Positions 22,246 through 32,318 of a stretch of 64,000 nucleotides of DNA are shown here, in pieces; position 1 is the first letter of the stretch; each line of letters begins with the position of its first letter. Where the stretch lies: positions 1,860,001 to 1,924,000 of the forward strand of contig OW051493.1 in the NCBI GenBank assembly GCA_932521035.1. The letters run 5' to 3'. The position numbers were made by a program, and so were the translations under genes. The notes under the pieces were generated by a model. That model was not told the origin of the DNA. It worked only from the letters and a program-made list of their open reading frames with translations, and ran no database searches. Source of the DNA: Oscheius dolichura. Its lineage: Eukaryota > Nematoda > Chromadorea > Rhabditida > Rhabditidae.

Positions 22246-24244
22246 CAGCGGTTGCCTGTTCTTGAGTAAAAGAGCCACAACGCCCCAAGTGATACAGCTA
22301 GGGCTCATTTCCAAAAGTTTCCGTAAATAATAGCCAATTTTTTTATCGAAAACGGAGAAAAGAAGGGAAATGAGGACCCGGAACCAATGCGAGAGCCAAT
22401 AACTAAGAAATTCCACGTCGGAACGCCGTCACTAGGCAATGGGATCAATCTTCGCTCGGAGCAGGGAGCCGGCTTGAAATTAACAAAAGGGGAGGGAAGG
22501 TAAAGGCCACATTTTGAAGTTTGATCACACCCACACTTAAAAATATTGTTGTTCTCCCGGATGAGGACAGAATAATTGATCAGGTTATCCAATTATCAAA
22601 GAGCAGAGGGGGCAGGTAAACACTCCAGACGCTTTAGTCGGTTTACTGTCTGGAATAGAAGGAAGGAATTTATAAATGGCCTGTGATGCGAAAATGTTCT
22701 CAGAATGTATCGGGATTCCTATTAAATTCTTTTTATATCGCTGTAAATCGCTGGAAGACAGGCTGCTGAATTTTCAAATTTACAAAGAGGCAGAATCTAT
22801 TCAGAACAGAGTTCATCTTCATATTTGTCATGCTGTTATCAAAATAGGCAGGAATAATCATTGCCCATCTCTAAATTTGATAAATACTCTCTAAAAATCT
22901 CTAGGATACAATTTTTCTCAAAGATGAGGAGATGAAAACCTCTCGTGTTCAAACTTCCATTCCAGAGAAAACGGCAATTTCCTATCATTTTATTTGAATG
23001 TAAGAGACTGGACAAGAGGAGAAGTGAAATTCATCAAATGGACTGGAAACGGCCGGCCGAGAATAGCCAAAATAGGTAGGCCTGGTAGTTGTGTCTCTTT
23101 CGCTCTCTCGCCCATTGTTTTGTCAAATGTGGTGGAAGAATAATAACAGTGGGAGGAATTGACAACCGCCGTAATGTTTGAGAATTGGAAATGGGAGCTA
23201 AATTCACTAAAAGGATGATACGGAGCCGGGGTAGAGAGATTGATGCGCATTTCCGGAAACATTGAAAGATTAGAAGGAGAAAAGTGGTTTCTGGTTCAGT
23301 GGCGGTTATTCGATAAGGTTCAAGCTGTTAATATAACCATAGCCAGTGGCAATAATATCAGTTTTCCACAGAAAGAGCGAAGCAAAAATGTAAATTTGAA
23401 TTTTTCATAAGGTGGAGTAATTTTACAAAACAAAATAACCAATATTCTATTGAATTTCTCGGAAAAATTCAAAACTAATGAGAGAATGACAATGAAAATG
23501 AGGAAATGATGTTGTTTCTGGAAAGAACAGCCAGGAAATGAGGTAGGAATGACGGCAGTGGTCAATCATCTTCTCATTCATCATTTCTCAACTTCAGGAA
23601 TGAAAGAAATGGCCTATTTATTCTATTAAACCATAAAATTGTGCTTACAATGCTCTCGACAAACTTCTTTTGATTATTTCTTTGAAAATTCAGTATTCAG
23701 CGAGTGAAAAGAGAAAATTCTAGAAGACGGCCGCTCTCTGGGCTTTAGTGAGCTCCCGTTGCCGAGGTAATATTGCCGAGGAGGAAAAAAATATGTACTT
23801 TGATGAAAAATCAATTTTACGCCGGGGAATGTGATCCAATGTGAAGAAAACAGCATTCTTTCAAAAATAAGAGAATTGAGAGAAAATAATGGCTCAAACA
23901 TCCTGTTGGCAGTGATTTTCTGCTGAAAAAAGAGTGTTTTGAATAACAAAATATGATTGGTGACAGTGAAACAACAGTCAAACCGATTAGATTCCAGAAG
24001 AAAATAAGTGAACTGATGTTCTAGGGAGAAATTCTAATAATTACCCGTAAACCTTGCTCTTTGAACTAAAATTTCTCTCTCTGACGCCATACTTGTTCCT
24101 GCAATTTTCAGCAATTGAGAAAGAGTAGAAGAATGGAAAAGAGCTGCTGAATTCTGGAGAAAAAAAGCTTGGTATGCGATAATTCAAAGAAAAAGGCGCA
24201 TGTTTCGTAAGAAAATGACAAATAGCAGCTGGCTGCTTATAGAA
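22246..24244. other. intergenic, AT-rich
   Basis: No gene supported over 2 kb. The frames at 22676-22894 (+) and 22990-23949 (-) have no recognisable domain or exon joins. Confidence 0.4.
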
Positions 24245-24434
24245 TCCTACCCTAATAATATGGAGATCTCTGTCTGTCTGTAAGACCTGTCGTTTGTGCC
24301 AATCCGACCGTCAAAAGCAGACATTTGGAGAAGCAGAAAGATCCGACCGGTCAGGTTTTATTCGACCGTCCAATCTTTTTCGACTGTCAAATTTTTAATC
24401 CAAACGCGGCCAAAGGCCGCCGGAGGCATACTAG
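24245..24434 (+). mobile_element. Helitron-like non-autonomous element, copy 1
   Basis: Begins TCCTACCCTAATAAT and ends CTAG, flanked by A on the left and T on the right (A/T insertion). A hairpin GCGGCCAAAGGCCGC lies about 11 bp before the CTAG end. TC start, CTAG end, subterminal hairpin and A-T target are the Helitron hallmarks. No coding capacity. Confidence 0.8.
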
Positions 24435-24850
24435 TTGGATGATGATTTCTGTCCGATGACTAACTAGCATTAGACGTTGTTATCGGAATAATCTCCTAAG
24501 TTACAAAAAATATCTGGATAGAATGGTAATTAAGAAGAGAAACAGCATTGACAGTGCTGTATTTCTAGTTCTGCTGTGTAAAACTAGAATCCTTCCGATC
24601 TGCGAAGTTCCTTTTCAACAGTCGGATAATTTATAGCAACTGAAACAAATTTTAGAACGTAAAGAAATAACAATGAAATAATAACAAAAGGGCTATACTA
24701 CATGGTCGAGCAACTTCCTTAGCGCGTCCGATGGAATCAATTCGGGGCATGTACCTGCTTTTATCCATCTCACGTACAGGGAACGAGGATATTTCGTCTA
24801 AAACTATAATTGTTTCGTTGTATAACATACCTTTTGACAGTTAGAAATAT

Positions 24851-25465
24851 CTAATCTGCAATCATCATTGATTCCACGTATTTTTTGACTATTCCAGTAA
24901 TGTTGAAACGGTCAGCAATTTTGAGAATTTCTGCAGTATCTTCCCAAAGGTCTAAATTTTTTTTTGATAAATAAACGTCCTACCTTGAAAGATTACTCTA
25001 TAAAAGATTGGTTTCCCCCATTCTAATTCTTTTGCAAAGCCTTTATCATCCTGGAACAATTAGCAAAACTTTTTATTAATAAAAGGAAGCCTACATGGAA
25101 TTGGCAATCCAAAAAAAGCTTAGCATTGCTGATGAATCCAGTATAAATAATCTCCAAGAATCTTCTGAAGTTGTCTACAGAAACATCCTTGATTTCAATC
25201 CAATTTTCTTTGCTCTGAAAAAATAAACAATTTGACAAGGAAAACAGCTTACCTCTTTGAAATCTTCATAAAACATGGCCTTAAATACATCCCAACGACT
25301 AGCAAGGATCTATATTTAATTAACTAACAACAAAAAATGCGAAAGTCGAACCATTTTATGAATTTTAAACTCCTGTTGGTCAACCACAAGGGTAACATCC
25401 GAAAGGAATTCGTCGCCGAAAATAATAGGGGCAGGTTTTTCTTTCTCTTCTATTGAAATTTCCAT
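24851..25465 (-). CDS. BTB-domain protein, copy A (possibly truncated)
   Basis: Five exons join in phase: 25465-25352, 25309-25253, 25214-25095, 25050-24984, 24951-24851, giving 152 aa. The BTB fold is evident: L-S-D-V-T-L-V-V, F-K-I-H-K-M-I-L-A-S-R, F-K-A-M-F, V-D-N-F-R-R-F-L-E-I-I-Y-T-G, then a helical end E-I-L-K-I-A-D-R-F-N. BTB proteins commonly bridge substrates to Cullin-3; inferred here from the family. A stop ends the frame where copy B continues. Sequence matching copy B's last exons still lies downstream (to about 24718), so copy A has lost roughly 25 codons and its C-terminal exon is probably out of use. Confidence 0.7.
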
Positions 25466-25601
25466 TTGTTCTAAAAATTATATATGCAATTTTGTAAAAA
25501 GGAAAAATATATGAAGGTGAAAAAAACAACGCAGACATATAGAACGGAAAAAGAAAGAACTGCTTTTTAATTACAAAATAATAAAAACGAAAATACAAGA
25601 A

Positions 25602-26046
25602 TTACAACGTCAGCTTCTGGAACAAAACCTTCGATTCTTTTACAGGAAGCGTTTCAGGAAATGGTTTCTCGCCGGCATAATCTATCCAAGTCATGTAAAC
25701 CGATTTTGCATATGTTTTCTGAAATTACAATCGTTTATAACAGTGGAAACAGATGCCTGGCATTTTGAAACATTTAATCCATGTATTGCTGCGAATAAAA
25801 AGCTATTGACGCATGGATGGCAATCTTTCATCTGGCAAAAGTTAGTATCAAGGGCAATAACGGATCCTAAATAATCTTTGACTATGGAAGTAAGGTTGAA
25901 TCGGTCAGCAATTTTGAGAATTTCTGTGGCATTTTCCCAGAAGTCTATAAATACAAAATGTTTAAAAGGACCACAAGAACAACATCCGAGAGGGATTCGT
26001 CGCCGAAAATAATAGGGGCAGGTTTTTCTTCTTTTGAAGTCTCCAT
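25602..26046 (-). pseudogene. BTB gene copy B, internal deletion
   Basis: The first coding stretch (ATG at 26046) matches copy A up to L-S-D-V-V-L-V-V, then jumps straight into the intron before the helical exon, so exons 2-4 are deleted and the frame stops at once. The two 3' exons remain intact: 25944-25757 (E-I-L-K-I-A-D-R-F-N-L-T) and 25718-25602 (W-I-D-Y-A-G-E-K-P-F). The intron between them would use a GC donor. Confidence 0.75.
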
Positions 26047-26091
26047 TTGTTCTAAAAACGATATATGCAATCTTTAAATAATTACGATAAA

Positions 26092-26346
26092 TCCTACCCT
26101 AATAATGGGGAGATGTCTGTGTGTCTGTCTGTCTGTCTGTCTGTCTGTATGACCTGTCGTCTGTACGGATTTACCGGTCGAAAGTGAGAGAAGCAGACAT
26201 TTCGACCGTCAGGTTTTACCCGATTGTCAAAGCTTATTCGACAAGAAAATAACTAGAACAGCTCTTTGGGAAGGGGGAGCCGGCGCTGTCGACTGTTTTT
26301 CGACCGAGTTGTTCACTCCAGCGCCGTCGAAGACGAGGCATACTTG
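26092..26346 (+). mobile_element. Helitron-like element, copy 2 (degenerate, with GTCT repeat)
   Basis: Starts with the same TCCTACCCTAATAAT. It ends GGCATACTTG rather than CTAG and its 3' hairpin is changed. It carries an internal (GTCT)n microsatellite at about 26108-26145. It sits between BTB copies B and C. Confidence 0.65.
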
Positions 26347-26444
26347 TAAAAATATAAGCTGGTGTAAAAGGGAACACCTGAATAAAAAAAACACAAGGAG
26401 AAGGAACGTTTAATTGCAAAATAATAAAATCGAAATTACAAAGA

Positions 26445-26561
26445 TTAGTCTGTGAGTTTCTGGAACAAGATATCTGTAGCTTCCACAGGAATTGTAGCAG
26501 AAAATGGTTTATGCCTGGCATATTGTGCCCATCTATGGTAAAGACATTTGGGATATGTGTT
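26445..26561 (-). pseudogene. BTB copy C, last exon only
   Basis: A 117-nt open exon of the same length as the final exon of copy B and alignable with it (Y-P-K-C-L-Y-H-R-W-A, then I-L-F-Q-K-L-T). It is preceded by an intact TTTTCAG acceptor, but the neighbouring upstream sequence is the tail of a + strand F-box gene, so the rest of the BTB gene is gone. Confidence 0.75.
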
Positions 26562-26571
26562 CTGAAAATAA

Positions 26572-26771
26572 GAACTATAACTGCTCTACATTCGAAGGTC
26601 AAAGAGTGCTCTGAAGGGCGCGTTCTTGTAAAATTCTAGACGACTCTTCCGTTGTGCCTATTTATGGAAATAAACCTGTTATGCCCCCGATTCTATTTAT
26701 TACGTTGTCTGGTAGGGGAAGTTCAACCCTTGGCGGAGATTTCAGTGTTTGAAACAACGGGGGCAGGTGCC
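26572..26771 (+). pseudogene. F-box gene 3' end relic
   Basis: Bases 26572-26639 match the last codons of the F-box genes at 29310 and 30333 (T-I-T-A-L-R-S-K-x-K-E). The following 130 bp match their 3' flank. The part from about 26608 to 26771 is nearly identical to 28306-28470, a direct duplication. Confidence 0.7.
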
Positions 26772-26935
26772 AACCATGTGTTACCCATTTTTTCAAAGCA
26801 AACGCGTCGTAGAGAGTTGTGTCCCCATCCCTCGGAGAAGACCTTATCGTCCTCGGGGTCCTCTGATCCGGGAATACTTTGGTTGTTCCTTGACTATCTG
26901 AAGTATCCCACGAATGGTTTCCTCCCCCCGCCAAC

Positions 26936-27100
26936 CTTCTTCTTCCAGTCGATATATTTGCCGAATGCGTCCGTGTCGTTCACCAGCACCTTCCGGCAGA
27001 TGTCGTGTTTGTCGAACGGAGTCAGCCCCGATAAGATCACCGCGTGGATGATGGCCACCAAATCCGGGGATATGCTCTCGAGGAACTCAAAGGGGCTAAT
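26936..27100 (-). pseudogene. isolated coding exon of an unrecognised gene
   Basis: A 55-codon open exon (E-S-I-S-P-D-L-V-A-I-I-H-A-V-I-L then A-F-G-K-Y-I-D-W-K-K-K) is bounded by CCTCCAG and a GT donor. GC content and codon pattern are higher than in the neighbouring F-box genes, suggesting transposed sequence. No domain is recognised and no partner exon joins in phase with confidence. Confidence 0.4.
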
Positions 27101-27253
27101 CTGGAGGGGACAAACAGGACTTTTCCCAATTTTTCTCACCGGGCTGTCGCTGTCGACGGAAGAACCCTTATCAAAAGGCTCCTATCACCCCCATTCCCCA
27201 ATCTCCTTGCTCCATTTTCCCCTTCCTGCCTCCCCCGTTCTTTTTATTTTCAG

Positions 27254-28149
27254 AATGGAGTTTCTCAGCTTGTTGGATGACCGCAAACGAACCATGGCCA
27301 AGCTGATGGTCGACAAGGGGGACATCTCCTCGCTGGATCGATTGATGGCCGGGCAGGACGACCACATCCTCCAGATCTACGAGGCATGGAAGACTAAACG
27401 CGTAGGTTACCTAGTATATTCAATAATACCCTTCACTTCAGAATGCCCAGGCCGACCCCAGTCCGTCGTCTCCTTCGAACAGGTCAGTTTCCTCGTAATC
27501 CAATTAAATAAAGACTTAGACCACAGCAGCGCTTTGACATCGTTTCCATGACAGACAGGCTCAGCATGAACTCTCCGTCTTCGAGCAGGTCCCCAGTCCG
27601 AGAAGATGTCACGAACATGCCCAATGTCTCTGCAGATGTCTTCGCAAAGCTAGTCTTCCTTGATCCTTATCAGACCCATTCCGCCCTCTCCTTGCTCCAT
27701 TTTACCCTTCCTGCCTCCCCCATTCTCTTTATTTTCAGAATGGAGTTTCTCAGCCTGTTGGATGACCGCAGCAAACGAACCAAGGCCAAGCTGATGGTCG
27801 ACAAGGGGGACATCTCCTCGCTGGATCGATTGATGGCCGGGCAGGACGACCACATCCTCCAGATCTACGAGGCATGGAAGACTAAACGCGTAGGTTACCT
27901 AGTATATTCAATAATACCCTTCACTTCAGAATGCCCAGGCCGACCCCAGTCCGTCGTCTCCTTCGAACAGGTCAGTTTCCTCGTAATCCAATTAAATAAA
28001 GACTTAGACCACAGCAGCGCTTTGACATCGTTTCCATGACAGACAGGCTCAGCATGAACTCTCCTTCTTCGAGCAGGTCCCCAGTCCGAGAAGATGTCAC
28101 GAACATGCCCAATGTCTCTGCAGATGTCTTCACCCAGACGGACGCCGAT
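27254..28149 (+). pseudogene. tandemly duplicated three-exon gene fragment
   Basis: Unit 1 exons: 27254-27401, 27442-27482, 27520 to about 27646. Unit 2 exons: 27739-27889, 27930-27970, 28008-28149. Units are near-identical, about 486 bp apart, differing mainly by an AGC insertion in unit 2. Each reads MEFLSLLDD, then D-R-L-M-A-G-Q-D-D-H-I-L-Q-I-Y-E-A-W, then a Ser/Pro-rich part ending F-T-Q-T-D-A-D. No family recognised. After 28149 an intron-like T-rich stretch runs into an F-box tail, so the fragment has no proper end. Probably a transposed piece of a larger gene dropped into the F-box array and then duplicated. Confidence 0.55.
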
Positions 28150-28305
28150 GTGAGCCAGTTCCAATCCCTTAACAGACCTGTTCTAGTACAACAGCGTTTG
28201 CGCAATTTTTGTTTGCGCTCCGGACTTGTAATTATTTTCCTATTTTTGCTTCCCTTGATGTTTTCTTATTTTTTAGGATAACCTTGTATTTGGCCAGGAG
28301 AACGC

Positions 28306-28470
28306 TCTGAAGGGCGCGCTCTTATAGAATTTTAGACGATTCTTCCGTTGTGCCTATTTATGGAAATAAACCTGTTATGCCCCCGATTCTATTTATTACG
28401 TTGTCTGGTAGGGGAAGTTCAACCCCTGGCGGAGATTTCAGTGTTTGAAACAACGGGGGCAGGTGCCGTC
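28306..28470 (+). repeat. duplicate of F-box 3' flank
   Basis: A near-identical direct copy of about 26608-26771 (last F-box codons plus 3' flank). Together the two copies bracket the foreign fragments at 26790-28300. Confidence 0.8.
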
Positions 28471-28608
28471 TCTCGGACAATACCATGTTCCTCATTTCCT
28501 GGTTTTTTCAACAAGGCGGTGCCAGAAACACCAAAATCGATTGAAAGAACGAAAGCGAACGCGAGAAAGCGTTGGATTGAAGGAAATCAGTCTTCCTTCC
28601 TCCTCGAT

Positions 28609-29310
28609 ATGACGATGTTCGACCGATTTCCGGAATTACCTGTAGAGCTAAAGATCCAAATTATCAAGAAGGTAGGCCCTCTGCTTTTCTGTTTTCCCTG
28701 AACAATGTTCCATTTCAGCACCGCCAGGGCACTTCCTATATTCGCCTCCAACAAACTTGTCGAGCCATGGATGAACTCTGTCAAAAGACCAAGAGGGAAC
28801 TGGCCATATATATCAGGCAGAAAGAGGCTCGCGCCTTGGAGGTTCATAGCTTTACTGCCAATGTAAGATATTATTCTGTCAAGAACCTCGAGTTTTTATC
28901 TCTAACGGCCACTCTTTCCATCGGTATTGACTGCTCATTTTCAGGTACGCTACGATATGCTGATCCTAAAAAAACCTTTTAAAACGTATTCGATCACTTC
29001 GTATGAGTATTTACCTTTCCCTACTCATGGCTACCTCAGCCGAAGTTTACTCGAAACAAAGGAGCATCTGGTCAGGTGGATGTTCGGTGTCATTGATATA
29101 TGTAAATTAAACGCACCACCGAAGATTATATCGGATCTCGTACGGTCCACCGAAAAGAAAAAGCGGGTGCGGATGAGTCGTTCACAGTATATGATATACC
29201 GTAACCTGAGGGATAGTGACAGTGTGGAGCAGCTGATTGAAAGAACTATAACTGCTCTACGATCGAAAGGCAAGGAGAACTCTGAAGTGCACGTTCTTGT
29301 AGAATTCTAG
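28609..29310 (+). CDS. F-box protein, family 1, copy B
   Basis: Three exons in phase: 28609-28671, 28719-28862, 28945-29310, giving 190 aa. The N-terminus is an F-box: F-D-R-F-P-E-L-P-V-E-L-K-I-Q-I-I-K-K, then S-Y-I-R-L-Q-Q-T-C-R-A-M-D-E-L-C. F-box proteins link substrates to SCF ubiquitin ligases (family knowledge). The C-terminal 120 residues are shared with copies C and D but match no domain I can name. An alternative ATG lies two codons downstream. Tandem with copy C on the same strand. Confidence 0.75.
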
Positions 29311-29649
29311 ACGACTCTTCCGTTGTACCTTATTTTGATTCTAATAAATTTGTCTCGTCTTGATTTCCTTGTTTATTGGCCTGCCTGGTAGATTTCCTCC
29401 TCGAAAAGTGGAAGGTTCGAATCTACGACGCGTTTGCTTTGAAAAAATGGGTAACACATGGTCGATAGGGGGCAGCAGTTGGCAAAAGGACCTGTAGTCT
29501 TGTGTTACTTTCGATACAGTAACCCAAAATTACTACCTGAAGCCATGATTCAGATAGAAAGCGATGCATTCCACAAAAGCGGAAGATAAAAAAATGATTG
29601 CGAGAAAGTGTTGTGTTCCATAGTTCAGTCTTCCCTCCTCCTCGTTACA

Positions 29650-30333
29650 ATGACGTTCGACCGCTTTCCGGAATTGCCTACAGTTATGAAGATTGAAATT
29701 ATCAAGAAGGTAAGCTCCCTCGTTGTTTTCCTCTAACATTGGCCAATTTCAGTTCCGTCAATCTACTCCATATGTTCGCCTCCAACAAACTTCCCGAGCC
29801 ATGGATGAACTCTGTGAAAAGACCAAGAGAGATCTGGCCATACACATCTACCATGCGACGAACTTCTTACGAATTCAGAGTTTTACGGTCAATGTGAGAT
29901 ATTTTTCCATCAGTTTTTATTCTTTAGCAGCTGACCATTTCATTTTCTGATGCGTCGTTTTCAGATCCAATACGAAATGACGATTCTGAAAGACGAAGAA
30001 GACAAAGAAAAATGGCGGATCTTGTCCTACGACCATGCTCCTTTTCTTCCTACTGGTTTCAGCGGGGAAATAGTCAGATCCAAGGAGCAGTTGGTCAGAT
30101 TGATGCTCGATGTCATTGATATCTGCCAACTGAAAGCCCAACCGAAGAGCATAGCCGCCATATTGCGGGCAAACGCGGAAAACGAAATGATCGCTATGAC
30201 TCGTTCACAGTACACGATATACCGTAATCTGAGGGAGAGTGGCAGTGTGGAGCAGCTGATTGAAAGAACTATAACTGCTCTACGATCGAAAGGCAAGGAG
30301 AACTCCGATGGGCGGAACCTTGTATTCTTATAA
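29650..30333 (+). CDS. F-box protein, family 1, copy C
   Basis: Three exons in phase: 29650-29709, 29753-29893, 29965-30333, giving 189 aa. Same plan as the copy at 28609: F-D-R-F-P-E-L-P at the start, Y-V-R-L-Q-Q-T-S-R-A-M-D-E-L-C in exon 2, S-V-E-Q-L-I-E-R-T-I-T-A-L near the end. The last 60 nt of coding are almost identical between the two, hinting at gene conversion or recent duplication there. Confidence 0.75.
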
Positions 30334-30391
30334 ACAGTTCTATTGTTGTATCTAATTATGATTCTAATAAAATTGTATCGTCTTGATTCCC

Positions 30392-30740
30392 TTATTTATT
30401 GGTCTGCCTGGTAGAATTCCTCCGCGAGAACTGGAAACTTCGAATCTGCGTCCTTTTTGAAATGGTCAAAATATGATCAAAGGGGGAGCTGTCTAATTGT
30501 GGTCTTCCTAGGCGACACGGCTGTCTAACTGTGGTCTTCTTATGCGACACGGCTGGCTCCTTTGCTGTCTGCCGCCTTCTTCGAGTCAAAACCCCGTCCA
30601 AATAGGAGAATCCGATAATTCCGATCAGCCAGACGGCCATCAACACCGGCATTCCATAACAGGCTTTCTGCTTGTTCTCCGCCGGATTCGACAGCAGCCG
30701 CGAGCGCCAAATGACCCCCGTATTCCAGAATATAAAATTT
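30392..30740 (-). CDS. possible membrane-protein terminal exon
   Basis: A minus-strand open stretch reads W-R-S-R-L-L-S-N-P-A-E-N-K-Q-K, a 20-residue hydrophobic segment (V-L-M-A-V-W-L-I-G-I-I-G-F), then T-R-R-R-R-Q. This is a transmembrane helix followed by a basic flank. The C-terminal 40 codons run through R1 repeat sequence, so the true end is probably earlier or spliced. No upstream exon was joined. Confidence 0.3.
30483..30548. repeat. R1 repeat, reverse orientation
   Basis: Two units of CTGTCTAACTGTGGTCTTCC type, the reverse complement of the 9312 units. Confidence 0.7.
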
Positions 30741-30849
30741 ACTCACAACAAACTGGAATTCGGAACATTCTTAAAGTTTATTTTGAATACAAAACGATCA
30801 AATTTTATTGATATAAATGCAACATTCCAATATACATATTGTCTCGGTA

Positions 30850-31242
30850 TTACCAGCCATATTCTTCCTCATACACTTTACTTTTTCTCGTCTGAATCTG
30901 TCACTGTCGAAGGATGGTCTAAAAGTGATCTCCATGTCAAGATCCGAGGAAAAAACTACTTTTTGGTGCAGCAGTATTAACCGGAACGGGCATGACTACG
31001 GACAACTGACCACCGCTGGGATTATCTAAATGGCGTATTGCTTTTTTTGTAGTTTGGAAGAAACATACTGGTGCCATCTTTCTGCGGGCGTGGACTATCT
31101 GGTATGGCTAGTGGAGCAGCCAAATGACCGTGGCGAACACTCAGTTCAGCCTGAAAAAAATATTTTACAGATATTACAAGCAGAAAATGTTACGGAATTA
31201 CACCGATTATCCCTTTTAGCTCACAGATTGGGTTATTTATAA
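30850..31242 (+). CDS. possible coding exons, unknown
   Basis: A stretch ending S-E-E-K-T-T-F (donor near 30963) can be joined to an exon at about 31050-31242 (E-E-T-Y-W-C-H-L-S-A-G-V-D-Y-L-V-W-L, then A-E-N-V-T-E-L-H-R-L) via a TTTTTGTAG acceptor. The pattern looks coding but has no start and no recognised domain. Confidence 0.25.
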
Positions 31243-32154
31243 CTTAATAAAGAACTCTTGGAACTCAATAGTCATGCGCGCCGGGACCCGTAACGCCTCG
31301 GCAACAAGAGTGGCCTAACCATTCCTTTGTTGCTTACCTCATTGGAATCCTGTCGAAAGGCCATTTGCCTAACTAAACTTGCTCGTCGAACTCCCAGCAT
31401 TGCATATTACACTTTCTTTTTTTCCAAGTAACTGAAAATACATATTATTCTGTTTTAATTTGATCCGTAGAGAATATTCAAAGAGGGTCAGGCTGTAAGA
31501 GATTGCTGCTGGAAAAGGGGAATGATATCGGATATGAGCTGCTGGCCGGTGGAAGGTAATATATCCGATCTCTCCAAAGTGGACGAAAAAATAGAAACGG
31601 AGCAGAATAGAGAGAGGTGAAGTGCTCAATAGGACACCAGGGGAAGAGAAGAGGAATGATGTTGTTTATTGAAATGGCGACCCGACTAACCCGACTGGTG
31701 AGATGGCCCGCTGAATATTCGCCGAAAATGGATTATGGATTCCACAGTTAGACAGCTGTGTCGCATAGGAAAATTCAGGTGTTCCATTTGCTTTATGAGG
31801 TCGAGAGCTCTCGAGTGATATGTTCAAAGATTTGTTTTTACACAATGAATTCGCGCGAACCTTCTTTGGGATCTTTTTTCCCTGTTCTGACTGGAATGTG
31901 GCGCCGGAACTAATATTCCCAGCTTCGAGACATCGTTTGTGGGATAGAAATGGGAAAAGTAAAGTGTATTTTCAACGAGACAGGTGTTCTTTGACACCCA
32001 AACGGATGAATAATTCTCGAAATGTGAAAATAACGTCCTTTGCAGAGGGGGCAGATAATGAGACTTTGAGTTTCAGGCTGAATTTATAACCATTTCTTGA
32101 TTATTTCTACTACTCATCTGATTAGTGTTATTTTCGCAAAAGGATAAAATAGTA
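31243..32154. other. intergenic with one R1 unit
   Basis: A single R1 unit at about 31741-31765 (CACAGTTAGACAGCTGTGTC). The + frame at 31820-32089 has no domain. Nothing else seen. Confidence 0.4.
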
Positions 32155-32318
32155 TCCTACCCTAATAATAGGCAGATCTCTGTGTGTCTGTAAGACCTGT
32201 CGTTTGTTCAGATTGACAGGTCAAATGGGAGAGAAGCACCTTTTTCGACTGTCAACTCTTTCTCAACCATCAAATTTTTTAACCCAAACGCGGTCAAAGG
32301 CCGCCGGAGGCATACTAG
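32155..32318 (+). mobile_element. Helitron-like non-autonomous element, copy 3
   Basis: Same TCCTACCCTAATAAT start, a GCGGTCAAAGGCCGC subterminal hairpin and CTAG end as copy 1, flanked by A and T. Shorter than copy 1 by about 26 bp. Confidence 0.8.

Noticed and set aside
28150-28281. Apparent C-terminal transmembrane helix after F-T-Q-T-D-A-D
   Set aside because: The stretch starts with GTGAGC and ends with a T-rich TTTTTTAG; it is more likely an intron, whose T-rich sequence mimics a hydrophobic helix.
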